64,000 bases of DNA from Nisaea sp. (GCF_034670185.1 NZ_JAXMNY010000001.1:1674001-1738000); one strand, 5' to 3'. Shown: positions 8,910-18,452, counted from the first letter of the stretch. Translations and numbers: made by a program. Notes: generated by a model from the sequence alone, not told the origin.

Positions 8910-10028
8910 CTACAATCCCAGCGCCTCCTGCGGCGTCTTGAAAACCATACCGTGCGAGTCCGCTACTGCCTTGTAGGTTATCTCGCCGCGGTGAACGTTC
9001 AGCCCCTGCATCAGATGAAGGTCATCGGCAAGTGCCTGGCGGTGTCCCTTGTCAGCAAGAGCGAGAACGAACGGCAGCGTGGCGTTGTTCAGCGCAAAGG
9101 TCGATGTCCGCGCAACGCCGCCAGGCATGTTCGCGACGCAATAATGAACCACATCATGAACCATGTAGGTCGGCTCCCGGTGGGTCGTCGCGCGAGAGGT
9201 CTCGAAGCAGCCACCCTGATCAATCGCGACATCAACAAGGACGGAGCCACGCTGCATTTTGGCGACCAGCGCATCCGTTACCAGTTTCGGCGCGGCAGCC
9301 CCCGGGACCAATACGGCACCGACCACCAGATCCGCGGCCATCACATGCTCTTCGATCGCATCCACCGTCGAATAGATCGTGTTCAGCATCGGCCCGAACT
9401 GGAGGTCGAGTTCATAAAGCCGCTCAAGGCTGCGGTCGATGACCGTCACCTTGGCTTCCAGCCCCATCGCCATACGCGCCGCGTTGGTGCCGACCACACC
9501 GCCTCCGATGACAACGACATTCCCCGCCGGAACACCCGGCACACCGCCAAGCAGGGTTCCGCTGCCGCCTTGCGCCTTCTCAAGGCAATGGGCGCCGGCT
9601 TGTATCGCCATCCGCCCCGCGACTTCGCTCATCGGCGCCAACAGAGGCAGGCCGCCGCGGGCACTGGTGACGGTCTCATAAGCGATTGCAATAGCACCGC
9701 TGTCGATCAGGCCTTTGGTCTGGGCCAGATCCGGCGCCAGATGCAGATACGTGAAAAGGATCTGTCCCTCACGCAGCATCTTGCATTCCGCCGCCTGCGG
9801 CTCCTTCACCTTGACGATCATGTCCGCCTTGGAGAACACCTCATCCGCAGTTCCCGCGATTTCGGCACCGGCGGCGATATACCGGTCATCATCGAGACCG
9901 ATGCCATAGCCGGCATGGGTCTCGACAAGGACCTTATGACCATGATGAACCAGCTCCCGGACGCTGGACGGGATCAGTCCGACCCGGTTTTCATCCGACT
10001 TTATTTCTCTGGGCACGCCAATCAGCAT
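8910..10028 (-). CDS. ald: Alanine dehydrogenase
   Basis: 372-residue NAD-dependent enzyme interconverting alanine and pyruvate plus ammonia. The N-terminal signature IGVPREIKSDENRVGL is intact. The substrate/catalytic residues Lys75 (VKVKEPQ) and His96 (TYLHLAPD) fall at the positions known for the family, and the nucleotide fold GGGVVGTNAARMA lies mid-protein. The ATG at 10028 follows GGGAGGACACC. An extension to 10085 is rejected for lack of a ribosome site and of homology. It probably feeds carbon from amino-acid breakdown into pyruvate. An imperfect inverted repeat lies upstream. Confidence 0.96.
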   Translation of the reverse strand: MLIGVPREIKSDENRVGLIPSSVRELVHHGHKVLVETHAGYGIGLDDDRYIAAGAEIAGTADEVFSKADMIVKVKEPQAAECKMLREGQILFTYLHLAPDLAQTKGLIDSGAIAIAYETVTSARGGLPLLAPMSEVAGRMAIQAGAHCLEKAQGGSGTLLGGVPGVPAGNVVVIGGGVVGTNAARMAMGLEAKVTVIDRSLERLYELDLQFGPMLNTIYSTVDAIEEHVMAADLVVGAVLVPGAAAPKLVTDALVAKMQRGSVLVDVAIDQGGCFETSRATTHREPTYMVHDVVHYCVANMPGGVARTSTFALNNATLPFVLALADKGHRQALADDLHLMQGLNVHRGEITYKAVADSHGMVFKTPQEALGL

Positions 10029-10107
10029 GGTGTCCTCCCTGATTGAGATTTGAGGCAGTTTCCCGACACTCTTTCGAACTCGCACTGCACCCTGTCAAGT
10101 TAGGGAT

Positions 10108-10128
10108 ACTAGCTCAACGATAGCTGGT
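10108..10128. promoter_or_regulatory. Imperfect inverted repeat upstream of ald
   Basis: ACTAGCT (10108-10114) and AGCTGGT (10122-10128), one mismatch, seven-base spacer, 80 nt upstream of the ald start. Alanine dehydrogenase genes are commonly controlled by Lrp/AsnC-type regulators binding such sites; no such regulator is visible nearby, so this is only a candidate. Confidence 0.3.
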
Positions 10129-10265
10129 CTTTTCTCGCCACAATACGGTCACGATTGATCACGAGAATTTCTTTTGTCAGAACGTCGGACGGCTCCTAGG
10201 CTGTTCACATGAAGGTGTCTCTGTTCGTCTATATCGGACAGCGGAGTGACACGGGGGAGAAGGTC

Positions 10266-10373
10266 ATGGCCATGGAAGCTGGAAATCTGAAACGCTCTTG
10301 CGTCGTTCTCGGCGCGATTGTTTTCAATGTTCTGGTCTGGCTGACCGCGGCACTGCCGCATCTGGTTGTTTGA
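10266..10373 (+). CDS. Very small membrane protein (35 aa)
   Basis: A 36-codon frame from an ATG at 10266 with GGGGGAGAAGG directly before it; an in-frame ATG at 10209 and one at 10272 are alternatives. The product has a short basic N terminus (NLKR) and a single hydrophobic helix (SCVVLGAIVFNVLVWLTAAL), the form of a one-pass small membrane protein. It stands alone between ald and the sarcosine-oxidase-like gene. No family recognised. The strong ribosome site and the lack of any other gene in this 479-bp gap are the support. Confidence 0.45.
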   Translation: MAMEAGNLKRSCVVLGAIVFNVLVWLTAALPHLVV

Positions 10374-10409
10374 TCGGGGTCACGAATTCAATCTGGCGAT
10401 CCGTTCGTT

Positions 10410-10430
10410 CGTGAACGCTGGATGTTCACG
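10410..10430. promoter_or_regulatory. Inverted repeat upstream of flavoprotein gene
   Basis: Perfect 6-bp arms CGTGAA (10410-10415) and TTCACG (10425-10430) with a nine-base spacer, 78 nt before the oxidase start. A possible operator; no evidence beyond symmetry and position. Confidence 0.3.
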
Positions 10431-10507
10431 CGGATACGTCACTGGCACTGGAAGTGATCCACGATCGGCACTAGGATTCCGGCTCTGAGTTTGCCGGAGA
10501 ATATCTC

Positions 10508-11674
10508 ATGTACCGCCATATCATCGTCGGTCGGGGCCTGATCGGTTCCGCAGCCGCACGCCATCTTTCCTCCTGGCAGGATGGAGTCGCCGTCATCGGC
10601 CCGGATGAACCTGCAGACAGGCAAACTCACTCAGGTGTATTCGGCAGCCATTATGACGAAGGCCGCCTGACCCGGATTTTCGATCCGGAGCCCGAATGGT
10701 CAATCACCGCTGCACGCTCCATCGGCCGCTATCCGGAAATCGAGACTGAGAGCGGCATCACTTTCTTCACCCCGGCCGGGTTTCTCAAAATCGTCGGATC
10801 GGAAGACCCCGTCATCAAACCGGCCGTTGCTCTGGCACGGGAGAATGGCGGGAACGCCACCGTGATCGGCTCAAACGAAATGCGCGAGCTCTATCCCTTC
10901 CTTTCGCTGCCCGACGATTGCGCGGGCATCAGGGAGACCGAGACCGCCGGCCACCTAAGCCCGCGCGCACTGGTCAAGGCACAGACGACGATCGCCAAGA
11001 AACAGGGCGCCGAGATCATCAACGCCGCCGTCACCAAGATCGATGTCCAGAGCAGCCATGTCAGCGTCAGCACCGATGACGGACAGACCCTTACGGCTGA
11101 ACGTGTACTGGTCGCAACAGGCGGCTACACGACAGCCATGAAGCTGCTGCCAAGGCCGCTCGCTACGACGGTCTATGCCCGCACAATCCTGCTGATCCGG
11201 GTCACCGAACCTGCTGCCGAAGCATTGCAGGCCATGCCCACCATCATCGACCGGTATGCCGGCTCTTACATACTGCCTCCTATCCGTTATCCGGACGGGC
11301 ATCTCTACGTGAAGATCGGTATCGGAACGGAAGCCGACGCCCAACTGGCAACCGTCGACGACCTGACAGACTGGTTCAAATCCAAGGGTTCAGAGCGTAA
11401 CCGGGTGGAGCTTACCGACGTCTTCGAAGGCCTTATTCCGGTGCTGAAGGACTGCCCTGACCGACACACGGATACCTGCGTGACCACCTTCAGCACCTCA
11501 GGCCTGCCCTATATCGACTATGTGGCCGGGGACCGGCTTGCCGTTGCCATTTGCGGTAACGGTAAAGGGGCAAAGGGGTCGGACGACTGGGGGTACGCCG
11601 CCGCCCGATTGCTGGAGGGCGGCGACTGGGACCATCCGGTTCCGCGCTACAAGCTAAAAGCTGTATTCGCCTGA
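10508..11674 (+). CDS. FAD-dependent oxidoreductase (monomeric sarcosine oxidase/DAO family)
   Basis: 388-residue flavoprotein of the D-amino-acid-oxidase fold. The FAD-binding N terminus is IIVGRGLIGSAAARHL (residues 5-20), in which the usual GxGxxG is GRGLIG. A GVFGSHYDEGRLTRI segment resembles the N-methyl amino-acid oxidase (MSOX/SolA) group, where this region approaches the flavin. ICGNGKGAKGSDDWG at the C terminus matches the second FAD loop of that group. The GCCGGAG ribosome site is good. It probably oxidises an N-methylated or secondary amino acid, giving H2O2 or passing electrons on. Stands alone, convergent with the AceE-like gene. Confidence 0.8.
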   Translation: MYRHIIVGRGLIGSAAARHLSSWQDGVAVIGPDEPADRQTHSGVFGSHYDEGRLTRIFDPEPEWSITAARSIGRYPEIETESGITFFTPAGFLKIVGSEDPVIKPAVALARENGGNATVIGSNEMRELYPFLSLPDDCAGIRETETAGHLSPRALVKAQTTIAKKQGAEIINAAVTKIDVQSSHVSVSTDDGQTLTAERVLVATGGYTTAMKLLPRPLATTVYARTILLIRVTEPAAEALQAMPTIIDRYAGSYILPPIRYPDGHLYVKIGIGTEADAQLATVDDLTDWFKSKGSERNRVELTDVFEGLIPVLKDCPDRHTDTCVTTFSTSGLPYIDYVAGDRLAVAICGNGKGAKGSDDWGYAAARLLEGGDWDHPVPRYKLKAVFA

Positions 11675-11677
11675 GAC

Positions 11678-14053
11678 TCAGACCGCCATCGGCGTGCCTC
11701 GCGCCTTGTCAACGCAGGCTGCCGCAACCGCATCCATGATCGCTTCAGCGTCAATGCCGTGGGTCTGGTAGAGGTCCGGCAGATCGCCGGACTGGCCGAA
11801 CGACGTGACACCAAGCGGGAACAGGCGGCGGCCAAGCGCGCTGCCGATCCAGCTCAAATTCGCCGGATGACCATCCTGCACGGTGATGATCCTGGTTTCC
11901 GGGCCGAGCCCGCCCATCAGTTTCTCCAGATGCGGAACAGGGGCGTCCGGGCGGCGCACGCGCGCCTGCCAGTCAGCATAGAGCCGGTCCGCACTGGTGA
12001 CCGCGAGCACACCGACACCCGGCAGCTCTTCCTCCAGCATCTCGCGGGCCTGCAGCACTTCCGGAACCACCGCACCTGTATAGACGATCACGGCCGGTGC
12101 CTGCGGGTCCGGCTCACGCAGCCAGTAACCACCAGAGACAATGTCGTGCCTGAGATCGGCGGTCATCTCCCGCTCCGGCTGCTCCTGCGGCCGTGTCGAG
12201 AGTCGGAGGTAAACCGCCCCACCATCATCCGCCTGCATGTAGTTGAAGCCCCAAGCCATGATCTCCGCCACCTCGTCCGCATAGGCGGGCTCGAAGCTCA
12301 GCAGGCCCGATTGGCCCATGCCGATCAGCGGCGTCGAAACCGATTGGTGCGCCCCACCTTCCGGAGCGAGCGATATCCCGGAAGGGGTCGCCACGACCAT
12401 GAAACGGGCGCCCTGGTAGCAGGCGTAATTCAATGAATCGAGACCACGCGCGATGAATGGATCGTAGAGTGTACCGACCGGCAACAGCCGTGTGCCGAAT
12501 AGCGGCCCCGATAAGCCGAGCGAGGCCAGCATCAGAAACAGATTGCTCTCCGCGATACCGAGCTCGAAATGCTGCCCGCCACCATGCCGCAGCCATTTCT
12601 GCGCAGACGCCACCTTCTCGTCCCGGAAGACATCGTTCCGCATGTCGAGGCTGAAAATACCTCGCTGGTTCACCCAGGGGCCGAGATTGGTCGAGACCGT
12701 CACGTCCGGCGAGGTGGTGACGATGCGGGAGGCGAGCGCAGAGTTGCCGCGCGCCAGCTCGTTCAGTACGGCCCCGAAGGCCTGCTGTGTCGATGTCTTC
12801 GCGGCACGCTTCGGCACGATGCTCTCCGGCAGCTCCACTTTGGCTGCATGATGAATACGCGATCCGCCCCGATTGAAGGAAACACCAGCGAGATAGTCCC
12901 GCACCTCTTCCGCCGGCATGTCGAGATTGGCGAACGGGTCCCACTCGTCCCCTTCCGGCACCCCCATATGAGATCGGAACAGCTCCATCTGGTCCGGCGT
13001 CATCAGGCCTGCGTGGTTGTCCTTGTGTCCGGCGAGCGGTGTGTTGAAGCCCTTCACCGTGTAGGCGATGAAGCATTGCGGGCTATCGTCTGAAACCCCG
13101 TGGAAAGCGTCCAGCACCGCTTCCATGTCGTGCCCGGCAAGGTTGGTCATCAGGGCATGCAGGGTCTCGTCGTCATGGTTGTCGAGGATCGATTTGATGC
13201 CTTTGACCCCGTGCAGATCGCGCTTCAGATGATCCCGCCAGGTGCTGTCACCGCCGGCCTGCCCCTTGAAGGTCAGCGCGCTGTAGAGATCGTTCGGGCA
13301 ATCGTCGATCCAGTTCCGCAGCACTTCCCCGCCAGGCTGCAGAAACACCTTTTCCAATTTCTTGCCGTATTTCAGCATGTTGACGTTCCAGTCGACCGTG
13401 CCGAAGAACTGCCGGATCTTCTGGAACAAGCCATCCGAAACCACACCGTCCAGGCTCTGCCGGTTGTAGTCGATCACCCACCAGAGGTTCCGGACGTCGT
13501 ATTTCCAGCCCTCCAGCATGGCCTCGTAGATATTACCCTCGTCCAGCTCCGCATCGCCCATGACAGCGATCATGCGGCCGGCCGGCTGCTGCTGCAGGCC
13601 CTGGTCCTGCACAAGGTGATGCAGCCGGACGTAATCCTGCACCATGGAAGCGAACAGCGTCATGGCAACACCGAGGCCGACAGAGCCGGTCGAAAAATCC
13701 ACCTCGTCCCGGTCTTTAGTGCGCGAGGGATAGGATTGCGCGCCACCAAGCGCCCGGAAACTCTCCAGCGCCGACTGGTCCTGCCGCCCCATCATGTACT
13801 GGATGGCATGGAATATGGGGCTTGCATGCGGCTTCACCGCGACCCGGTCCTGCGGCTTCAGGACGTCAAAATAGAGCGCCGTCATCAGCGTCGAGACGGA
13901 CGCGCAGGAAGCCTGATGCCCGCCGACCTTGATCCCATCGCGCGACGGCCGGACATGGTTGGCGTTATGGATCATCCACATGGCAAGCCAGAGAACTTTC
14001 TTCTCCAGCTCACGCAGGGTTTCGATCTTGTTTTGCGGCTCTATCAGGCCCAT
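11678..14053 (-). CDS. Homodimeric pyruvate dehydrogenase E1-like TPP enzyme (AceE/transketolase superfamily)
   Basis: 791-residue thiamine-diphosphate enzyme. The TPP/Mg motif begins at GDAELDEGN and closes near WWVIDYNRQ. The N-terminal MIHNANH and GGHQASCAS segments and the HASPIFHAIQYMMGR stretch match AceE rather than the alpha2beta2 E1 or sugar transketolases. Typical AceE is about 885 residues, so this belongs to a shorter alphaproteobacterial branch often just named transketolase. The ATG at 14053 has AGGAGG six bases ahead; the frame stays open to 14305 without support. No E2 or E3 gene lies beside it, so its partner is unknown. The reaction is inferred to be 2-oxo-acid (pyruvate) decarboxylation. 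Confidence 0.82.
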   Translation of the reverse strand: MGLIEPQNKIETLRELEKKVLWLAMWMIHNANHVRPSRDGIKVGGHQASCASVSTLMTALYFDVLKPQDRVAVKPHASPIFHAIQYMMGRQDQSALESFRALGGAQSYPSRTKDRDEVDFSTGSVGLGVAMTLFASMVQDYVRLHHLVQDQGLQQQPAGRMIAVMGDAELDEGNIYEAMLEGWKYDVRNLWWVIDYNRQSLDGVVSDGLFQKIRQFFGTVDWNVNMLKYGKKLEKVFLQPGGEVLRNWIDDCPNDLYSALTFKGQAGGDSTWRDHLKRDLHGVKGIKSILDNHDDETLHALMTNLAGHDMEAVLDAFHGVSDDSPQCFIAYTVKGFNTPLAGHKDNHAGLMTPDQMELFRSHMGVPEGDEWDPFANLDMPAEEVRDYLAGVSFNRGGSRIHHAAKVELPESIVPKRAAKTSTQQAFGAVLNELARGNSALASRIVTTSPDVTVSTNLGPWVNQRGIFSLDMRNDVFRDEKVASAQKWLRHGGGQHFELGIAESNLFLMLASLGLSGPLFGTRLLPVGTLYDPFIARGLDSLNYACYQGARFMVVATPSGISLAPEGGAHQSVSTPLIGMGQSGLLSFEPAYADEVAEIMAWGFNYMQADDGGAVYLRLSTRPQEQPEREMTADLRHDIVSGGYWLREPDPQAPAVIVYTGAVVPEVLQAREMLEEELPGVGVLAVTSADRLYADWQARVRRPDAPVPHLEKLMGGLGPETRIITVQDGHPANLSWIGSALGRRLFPLGVTSFGQSGDLPDLYQTHGIDAEAIMDAVAAACVDKARGTPMAV

Positions 14054-14155
14054 CTCGGCCTCCTGAAAACGGATGATTTCGGGAGAACTATGGGGTTCGC
14101 GTAATAATCCGTCGATAGGGGGCGGTAAGTTCGCAATGATCGGTCTGACAATTGA

Positions 14156-14192
14156 ATTAGGTCTGCAAGTTTTCTGCCCCGCAGGTCCTAAT
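14156..14192. promoter_or_regulatory. Inverted repeat in the AceE-like / glycosyltransferase divergent region
   Basis: The 324-bp space 14054-14377 holds no recognised gene. It contains an imperfect inverted repeat, ATTAGGTCTGC (14156-14166) and GCAGGTCCTAAT (14181-14192), about 100 nt upstream of the AceE-like start, plus several short AT-rich patches that could be promoters for both directions. A regulatory role is a guess from position. Confidence 0.3.
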
Positions 14193-14377
14193 CGGAACTT
14201 TGTTGCGTATCTGGAGTCCTCGACCAGAGCGTAATTCGCAACAGGATTCGAATTTCTGCCTTGCTTGCAGGATAACCGCAGAAATAGAAGAAACCTGCCG
14301 CGCACTTTTTGCTGCGGTGCCTAATTGAGTTTTAGGTTCACAGGCGTCGAGAAGCACGCGCACAAGGGCAGGGTTTG

Positions 14378-15739
14378 ATGGCTCCCAAAGTGACGGTAAT
14401 CACAACCTTCAACAACAAGGGACTTGAGCAGTATGGACGCGAGTCCATTCGCAGCTTCATCTCTTATTGGCCGGAGACTATTAATCTTGTCGTCTATTCA
14501 GAAGGCTTCACGCTGGAAGACGCCGCGCGTGTCCAATGCTACGACCTGAACACCGCAGCGCCGAGGCTGGTAACCTTCAAAAATCACTATGGCAAACAGC
14601 CGATGGCTAACGGCCATACGACAGAGGGCTACAACTACAATTTCGACGCTGTCAGGTTTTCGCACAAGATGTTCGCGATGTTTGCCGCCGCGGGCACTCT
14701 TGAGACGGATTATCTGGTCTGGCTAGACGGCGATGTGATCACGCATCAATCCGTACCGGATACACTGATTCCGGAAATGATGGATGGATATTTTGCCGCC
14801 TATCTCGGGCGCAAGGGAAAGCACAGCGAAACCGGCTTCCTCTGTTTCGACATGCGTCATCAGGAAGTTGGCGCCTTCTTCGAGACAATGGAGCGGGTCT
14901 ACTTGTCCGGCGAGCTGTTCAAACTGAACGCATGGCACGATAGCGAAGTCTTCGATGTCACCCGCACGATCTTCGAGGCACAGGGCAAGATCAAAACACA
15001 CGATCTCTCAGCGGATTTGTTCACCGCCGACCCCTTTTCCGAATGCCAACTATCGGAATTCATGAACCATCGTAAGGGGCAGCCCAAGACCACAGAGAGT
15101 CCAGTGCCCGTCATCACGGAAACCATGAACAATCCACAACGCTATGGGCAGATCCTGGACCTCATCAGGACCTTTAAGCCAGCAACGCTCGTGGAGGTCG
15201 GTACCTGGAACGGTCAGCGTGCAATCGAAATGGCATCTGCAGCCCTTCAGGGTCGGCAACAAGTCACATATCGCGGATATGACCTGTTCGAACTCGCCAC
15301 GTCGGGGAACGATAAGGATGAGCTGAATGGAAAAAGCTGGGTCAAGCTTACCGAGGTCGACGAAAAACTGGCCAATTTTAAAGCGTCCCAACCTGGTTTC
15401 AGCTTTCATCTCGTTCGCGGTAGCTCCCTTGAGGCGCTGACAGAACAGGCGGTGGATTTTTGCTATATCGACGGCGGGCACGCAGTTGAAACCATTGCCC
15501 AGGATTTCAGCAAGCTGAGAGAGTCCGAAATCATTGTGTTCGATGACTACTATCTCAATGGTGTCGATATAGAGGCATTCGGCTGCAATAAGGTGATCGA
15601 GGCACTACCTCACCTCCTTCTGCCAATAGTCGACCGGTTCTCCAGCGGCCTTGCCATCGCGCTTGCCGTTGTAGCAAAACCTGAGAAACTGTCAGAAATT
15701 GGCCGCGTCTTCCCTCAGGCCATTAGGAAGAACACATGA
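14378..15739 (+). CDS. Two-domain protein: glycosyltransferase-like N half, SAM methyltransferase C half
   Basis: 453 residues. The N-terminal half (about 1-230) looks like a nucleotide-sugar transferase: it opens with a VTVITTFN strand and has a YLVWLDGD segment in which DGD (117-119) can serve as the metal-binding DxD. The C-terminal half (about 245-440) is a class I methyltransferase of the Methyltransf_24 kind, with motif I LVEVGTWNGQ (271-280) and FCYIDGGH (361-368), the usual acidic/His site. ATG 14378 is preferred over an overlapping TTG at 14375. Together with the broken FkbM gene next door it suggests modification of a surface glycan. The acceptor is unknown. Confidence 0.72.
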   Translation: MAPKVTVITTFNNKGLEQYGRESIRSFISYWPETINLVVYSEGFTLEDAARVQCYDLNTAAPRLVTFKNHYGKQPMANGHTTEGYNYNFDAVRFSHKMFAMFAAAGTLETDYLVWLDGDVITHQSVPDTLIPEMMDGYFAAYLGRKGKHSETGFLCFDMRHQEVGAFFETMERVYLSGELFKLNAWHDSEVFDVTRTIFEAQGKIKTHDLSADLFTADPFSECQLSEFMNHRKGQPKTTESPVPVITETMNNPQRYGQILDLIRTFKPATLVEVGTWNGQRAIEMASAALQGRQQVTYRGYDLFELATSGNDKDELNGKSWVKLTEVDEKLANFKASQPGFSFHLVRGSSLEALTEQAVDFCYIDGGHAVETIAQDFSKLRESEIIVFDDYYLNGVDIEAFGCNKVIEALPHLLLPIVDRFSSGLAIALAVVAKPEKLSEIGRVFPQAIRKNT

Positions 15740-15839
15740 TCGTCCGCGCGCACAGATAAACAGCTAGAAGCAACACAGAATGTATCTGTTGATTCCGGGT
15801 GGCGCGATTTCGGCGAGCCAACACATTTAGCGACCCGCC

Positions 15840-16595
15840 ATGAGCCCGAAAACCCGTATCAAAACCGCCGACGACGCCCTTGAGGCTATTGAGCAATACG
15901 AAAACAGGCTCCCGTTCTTCAACCTGCAGATCGAGGGCCGCACGATGAAGTTCGCGGTCCCGAACCACAAGTGCCTGTATTTTGCAACATCTCTTGAAGC
16001 AAGAGAGCCCGAGACAAACGCCTGGATAAGGGCGCTTCCAAGCGATGCCCTATTCTTCGATATCGGCGCCAATGTCGGGATATTCAGTATTCTGGCAGCG
16101 GCCAGCACAGATGCGTCGATTGTTGCGTTCGAACCGCATTTTGCAAATTATCATGCTCTTGTCCGGACAGTGATCGCAAACGGCCTGTAGGACCGTTTAA
16201 AGACCTTTCCGCTCGCGCTTTGTGATGAGCAAGGGTTTGGCAGCTTTTTCGTAGCCGACACAACGGCGGGAAAAAGCCTCAACCAATTCGGTGAGCCGAA
16301 TGAGAACTACCGTCCGTCAGGCTCTGATTTTCTGGAGCTGACAGCAATATCATCGACTATGGATGCGTTCGTGAAGATGACCGGAACAGTCCCAACGCAC
16401 ATCAAGGTTGATGTCGACGGGCTCGAACTCTCGATCCTGAAAGGCGCCACTGATACACTGGCGAACGAGACTGTCGCTTCAGTCCTAGTCGAACTTGATG
16501 GCGAAGAGAGCAAAGACATCATTCTCTTTATGAGGGACCTAGGTTTTTCACTGCGCAATCTAGGCGAGCAGAACGCCATCTTTGACCGCCCCTGA
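15840..16595 (+). pseudogene. FkbM family methyltransferase interrupted by one in-frame TAG
   Basis: One continuous frame of 252 codons encodes a complete FkbM-type SAM methyltransferase, except for a single amber codon at 16188-16190 (codon 117). Before it: motif I FFDIGANVG (72-80) and the acidic AFEPH site (96-100). After it, in the same frame without any shift: DRLKTFPLALCDEQG, then the family signature IKVDVDGLELSILKGA (188-203), ending at a TGA. One C-to-T change of a CAG (Gln) codon would create the stop. The 3' part has an internal ATG at 16359 but would lack the SAM site. It could be a recent pseudogene, a sequencing error or, less likely, a suppressed codon. Downstream of the glycosyltransferase-like gene. 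Confidence 0.88.
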
Positions 16596-16604
16596 CCGTC
16601 GTAC

Positions 16605-18452
16605 TCAGACTTCGGCGAGAGCTGACGCAATGCCCCCCTGCTGATTTTCTGAACTTTCACGCATCTGCTGCCGCCACATTGCGGCATAGATCCCGTCCTG
16701 CGACAGCAGCACATCATGATTGCCGCGTTCGGCGATCTCGCCGTCGCGCAGCACGATGATCTCGTGCGCGTCGACCACGGTCGAAAGGCGGTGGGCGATG
16801 ACCAGAGTGGTGTAGTCCTGGCTGACCTCGGAGAGGCTGTTCTGGATCGCTTTTTCCGTCTGGCTGTCGAGTGCCGATGTCGCCTCGTCGAAGAGGAAGA
16901 TCTTCGGTTGCTTCAGCAATGTCCGGGCAATCGCGACACGTTGTTTTTCACCGCCAGAGAGTTTCAGCCCGCGCTCGCCGACCGTGCTTTCATATCCGTC
17001 CGGCAGGCTTACGATGAAATCATGGATCCGGGCCAGACGGGCAGCCTCCTCGATTTCGGCTGTGCTTGCATCGGGCCGGCCGTAGGCGATGTTGTAGTAG
17101 ATGGTATCGTTGAACAGGACAGTGTCCTGCGGAACGATCCCGATAGCCCGCCTCAGGCTCTCTTGCGTGACTGAGCGGATATCCTGACCGTCGATCAGGA
17201 TCGCGCCTTCGTCGATATCGTAAAAGCGGAACAGCAGCCGGGAGATGGTCGATTTTCCGGCACCGCTCGGGCCGACCAGCGCAACGGTCTTGCCTGCCGG
17301 CACATCGAAGCTGATCCCCTTTAGAATGCCGCGTTCCGCCGAATAACCGAACTTCACGTTGTCGAACCGAACCGCGCCTTTCTCGACCACAAGATCTTTC
17401 GCGTCCGCCGCGTCCTCGATCTCCGCCTCCTCATCGAGCAACAGGAACATCTGCTGCATATCCGTCAGGGACTGCTTGATCTCTCGATAGACGAAACCGA
17501 GGAAGTTCAGCGGCATATAGAGCTGGATCAGATAGGTATTCACCATCACGAAATCGCCGACAGACGCTTTGCCGGCGGCGATATCACCGCCCGCGAGCGC
17601 CATGACGACCATCAAGCCGACGGCGATGATCCCGCCCTGACCGACATTGACCAGTGACAGGCTGGTCCGGCTTTTGACCGCCGCGTCCTCATAGCTCCGC
17701 ATGGAGCGGTCGTAGCGCTCCTCCTCATGCGTCTCGTTGCCGAAATATTTGACGGTTTCATAGTTCAGCAGGCTGTCGACCGCGCGAGTGTTCGCGCGGT
17801 TGTCCATCGTGTTCATCCGGCGCCGGATCTTCAGCCGCCATTCCGTCACCAGCATGGTGAAGGTGATGTAGGAGAAGATCGTTCCAAAGGTGGCGATGGC
17901 ATAGCGGAAGTCGAACATCCACCAGAGCACGCCGCAGACCAGAAAGATCTCGAACAGCGTCGGCAGGATATTGAAGAGCATGAAATTGAGCAGGAACTCG
18001 ATGGCCTTCGTGCCCCGCTCGATCACCCGGGTCAGCCCGCCGGTCTGGCGATCCAGATGGAAGCGCAGGGAGAGCCGGTGCAGGTGCCGGAACGTCTTGA
18101 TGGCGACCGCGCGGATCGCCCGTTGGGCGACACGGGCAAAGAAGAACTCGCGCAACTGGGCGAAGGCCTGCTGGCCAAGGCGCGTCATGCCGTAAGCAAC
18201 AACGATCCACAACAGGACCGTGAAATCGAACTTGTCGCCCGAGATCAGGTCGACCGCTTCCTTGTAGAGGATCGGGACATAGACCGACGCCGCCTTCGCC
18301 AGAACAAGGCAGGCAATTGCCACCACCACCCGCGCCCGCATCTCGAACTGACCTTTCGGCCAGAGATAGGGCAGCAGGGATTTTATCGTATCAAGGTCGG
18401 CAGTCGCCGGCGGATCGGACTCGGTCAGATTAGCGGTCGGTCGACGTGACAT
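16605..18452 (-). CDS. Atm1-type ABC exporter (fused permease and ATPase)
   Basis: 615-residue half-transporter with about six transmembrane helices (residues 40-330) followed by an ATPase domain. The NYETVKYFGNE segment (230-240) is diagnostic of the Atm1/HMT family, which binds glutathione derivatives; bacterial members export heavy-metal or sulfur conjugates and mitochondrial ones serve cytosolic Fe-S assembly. The ATPase has Walker A GPSGAGKST (394-402), the signature LSGGEKQR, and Walker B IFLFDEATSALD. The ATG at 18452 is preceded by AGGAAG. A SUF operon is encoded 3 kb away on the same strand but with PEP carboxylase between, so co-regulation is not shown. Confidence 0.93.
   Translation of the reverse strand: MSRRPTANLTESDPPATADLDTIKSLLPYLWPKGQFEMRARVVVAIACLVLAKAASVYVPILYKEAVDLISGDKFDFTVLLWIVVAYGMTRLGQQAFAQLREFFFARVAQRAIRAVAIKTFRHLHRLSLRFHLDRQTGGLTRVIERGTKAIEFLLNFMLFNILPTLFEIFLVCGVLWWMFDFRYAIATFGTIFSYITFTMLVTEWRLKIRRRMNTMDNRANTRAVDSLLNYETVKYFGNETHEEERYDRSMRSYEDAAVKSRTSLSLVNVGQGGIIAVGLMVVMALAGGDIAAGKASVGDFVMVNTYLIQLYMPLNFLGFVYREIKQSLTDMQQMFLLLDEEAEIEDAADAKDLVVEKGAVRFDNVKFGYSAERGILKGISFDVPAGKTVALVGPSGAGKSTISRLLFRFYDIDEGAILIDGQDIRSVTQESLRRAIGIVPQDTVLFNDTIYYNIAYGRPDASTAEIEEAARLARIHDFIVSLPDGYESTVGERGLKLSGGEKQRVAIARTLLKQPKIFLFDEATSALDSQTEKAIQNSLSEVSQDYTTLVIAHRLSTVVDAHEIIVLRDGEIAERGNHDVLLSQDGIYAAMWRQQMRESSENQQGGIASALAEV

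Noticed and set aside
10149..10361. 70-codon minus-strand frame in the ald upstream gap
   Set aside because: Opposite the small plus-strand gene, no ribosome site, charged composition typical of antisense.
14054..14305. Extended N terminus of the AceE-like enzyme
   Set aside because: No ribosome site at the far start; AGGAGG precedes the ATG at 14053, where homology begins.
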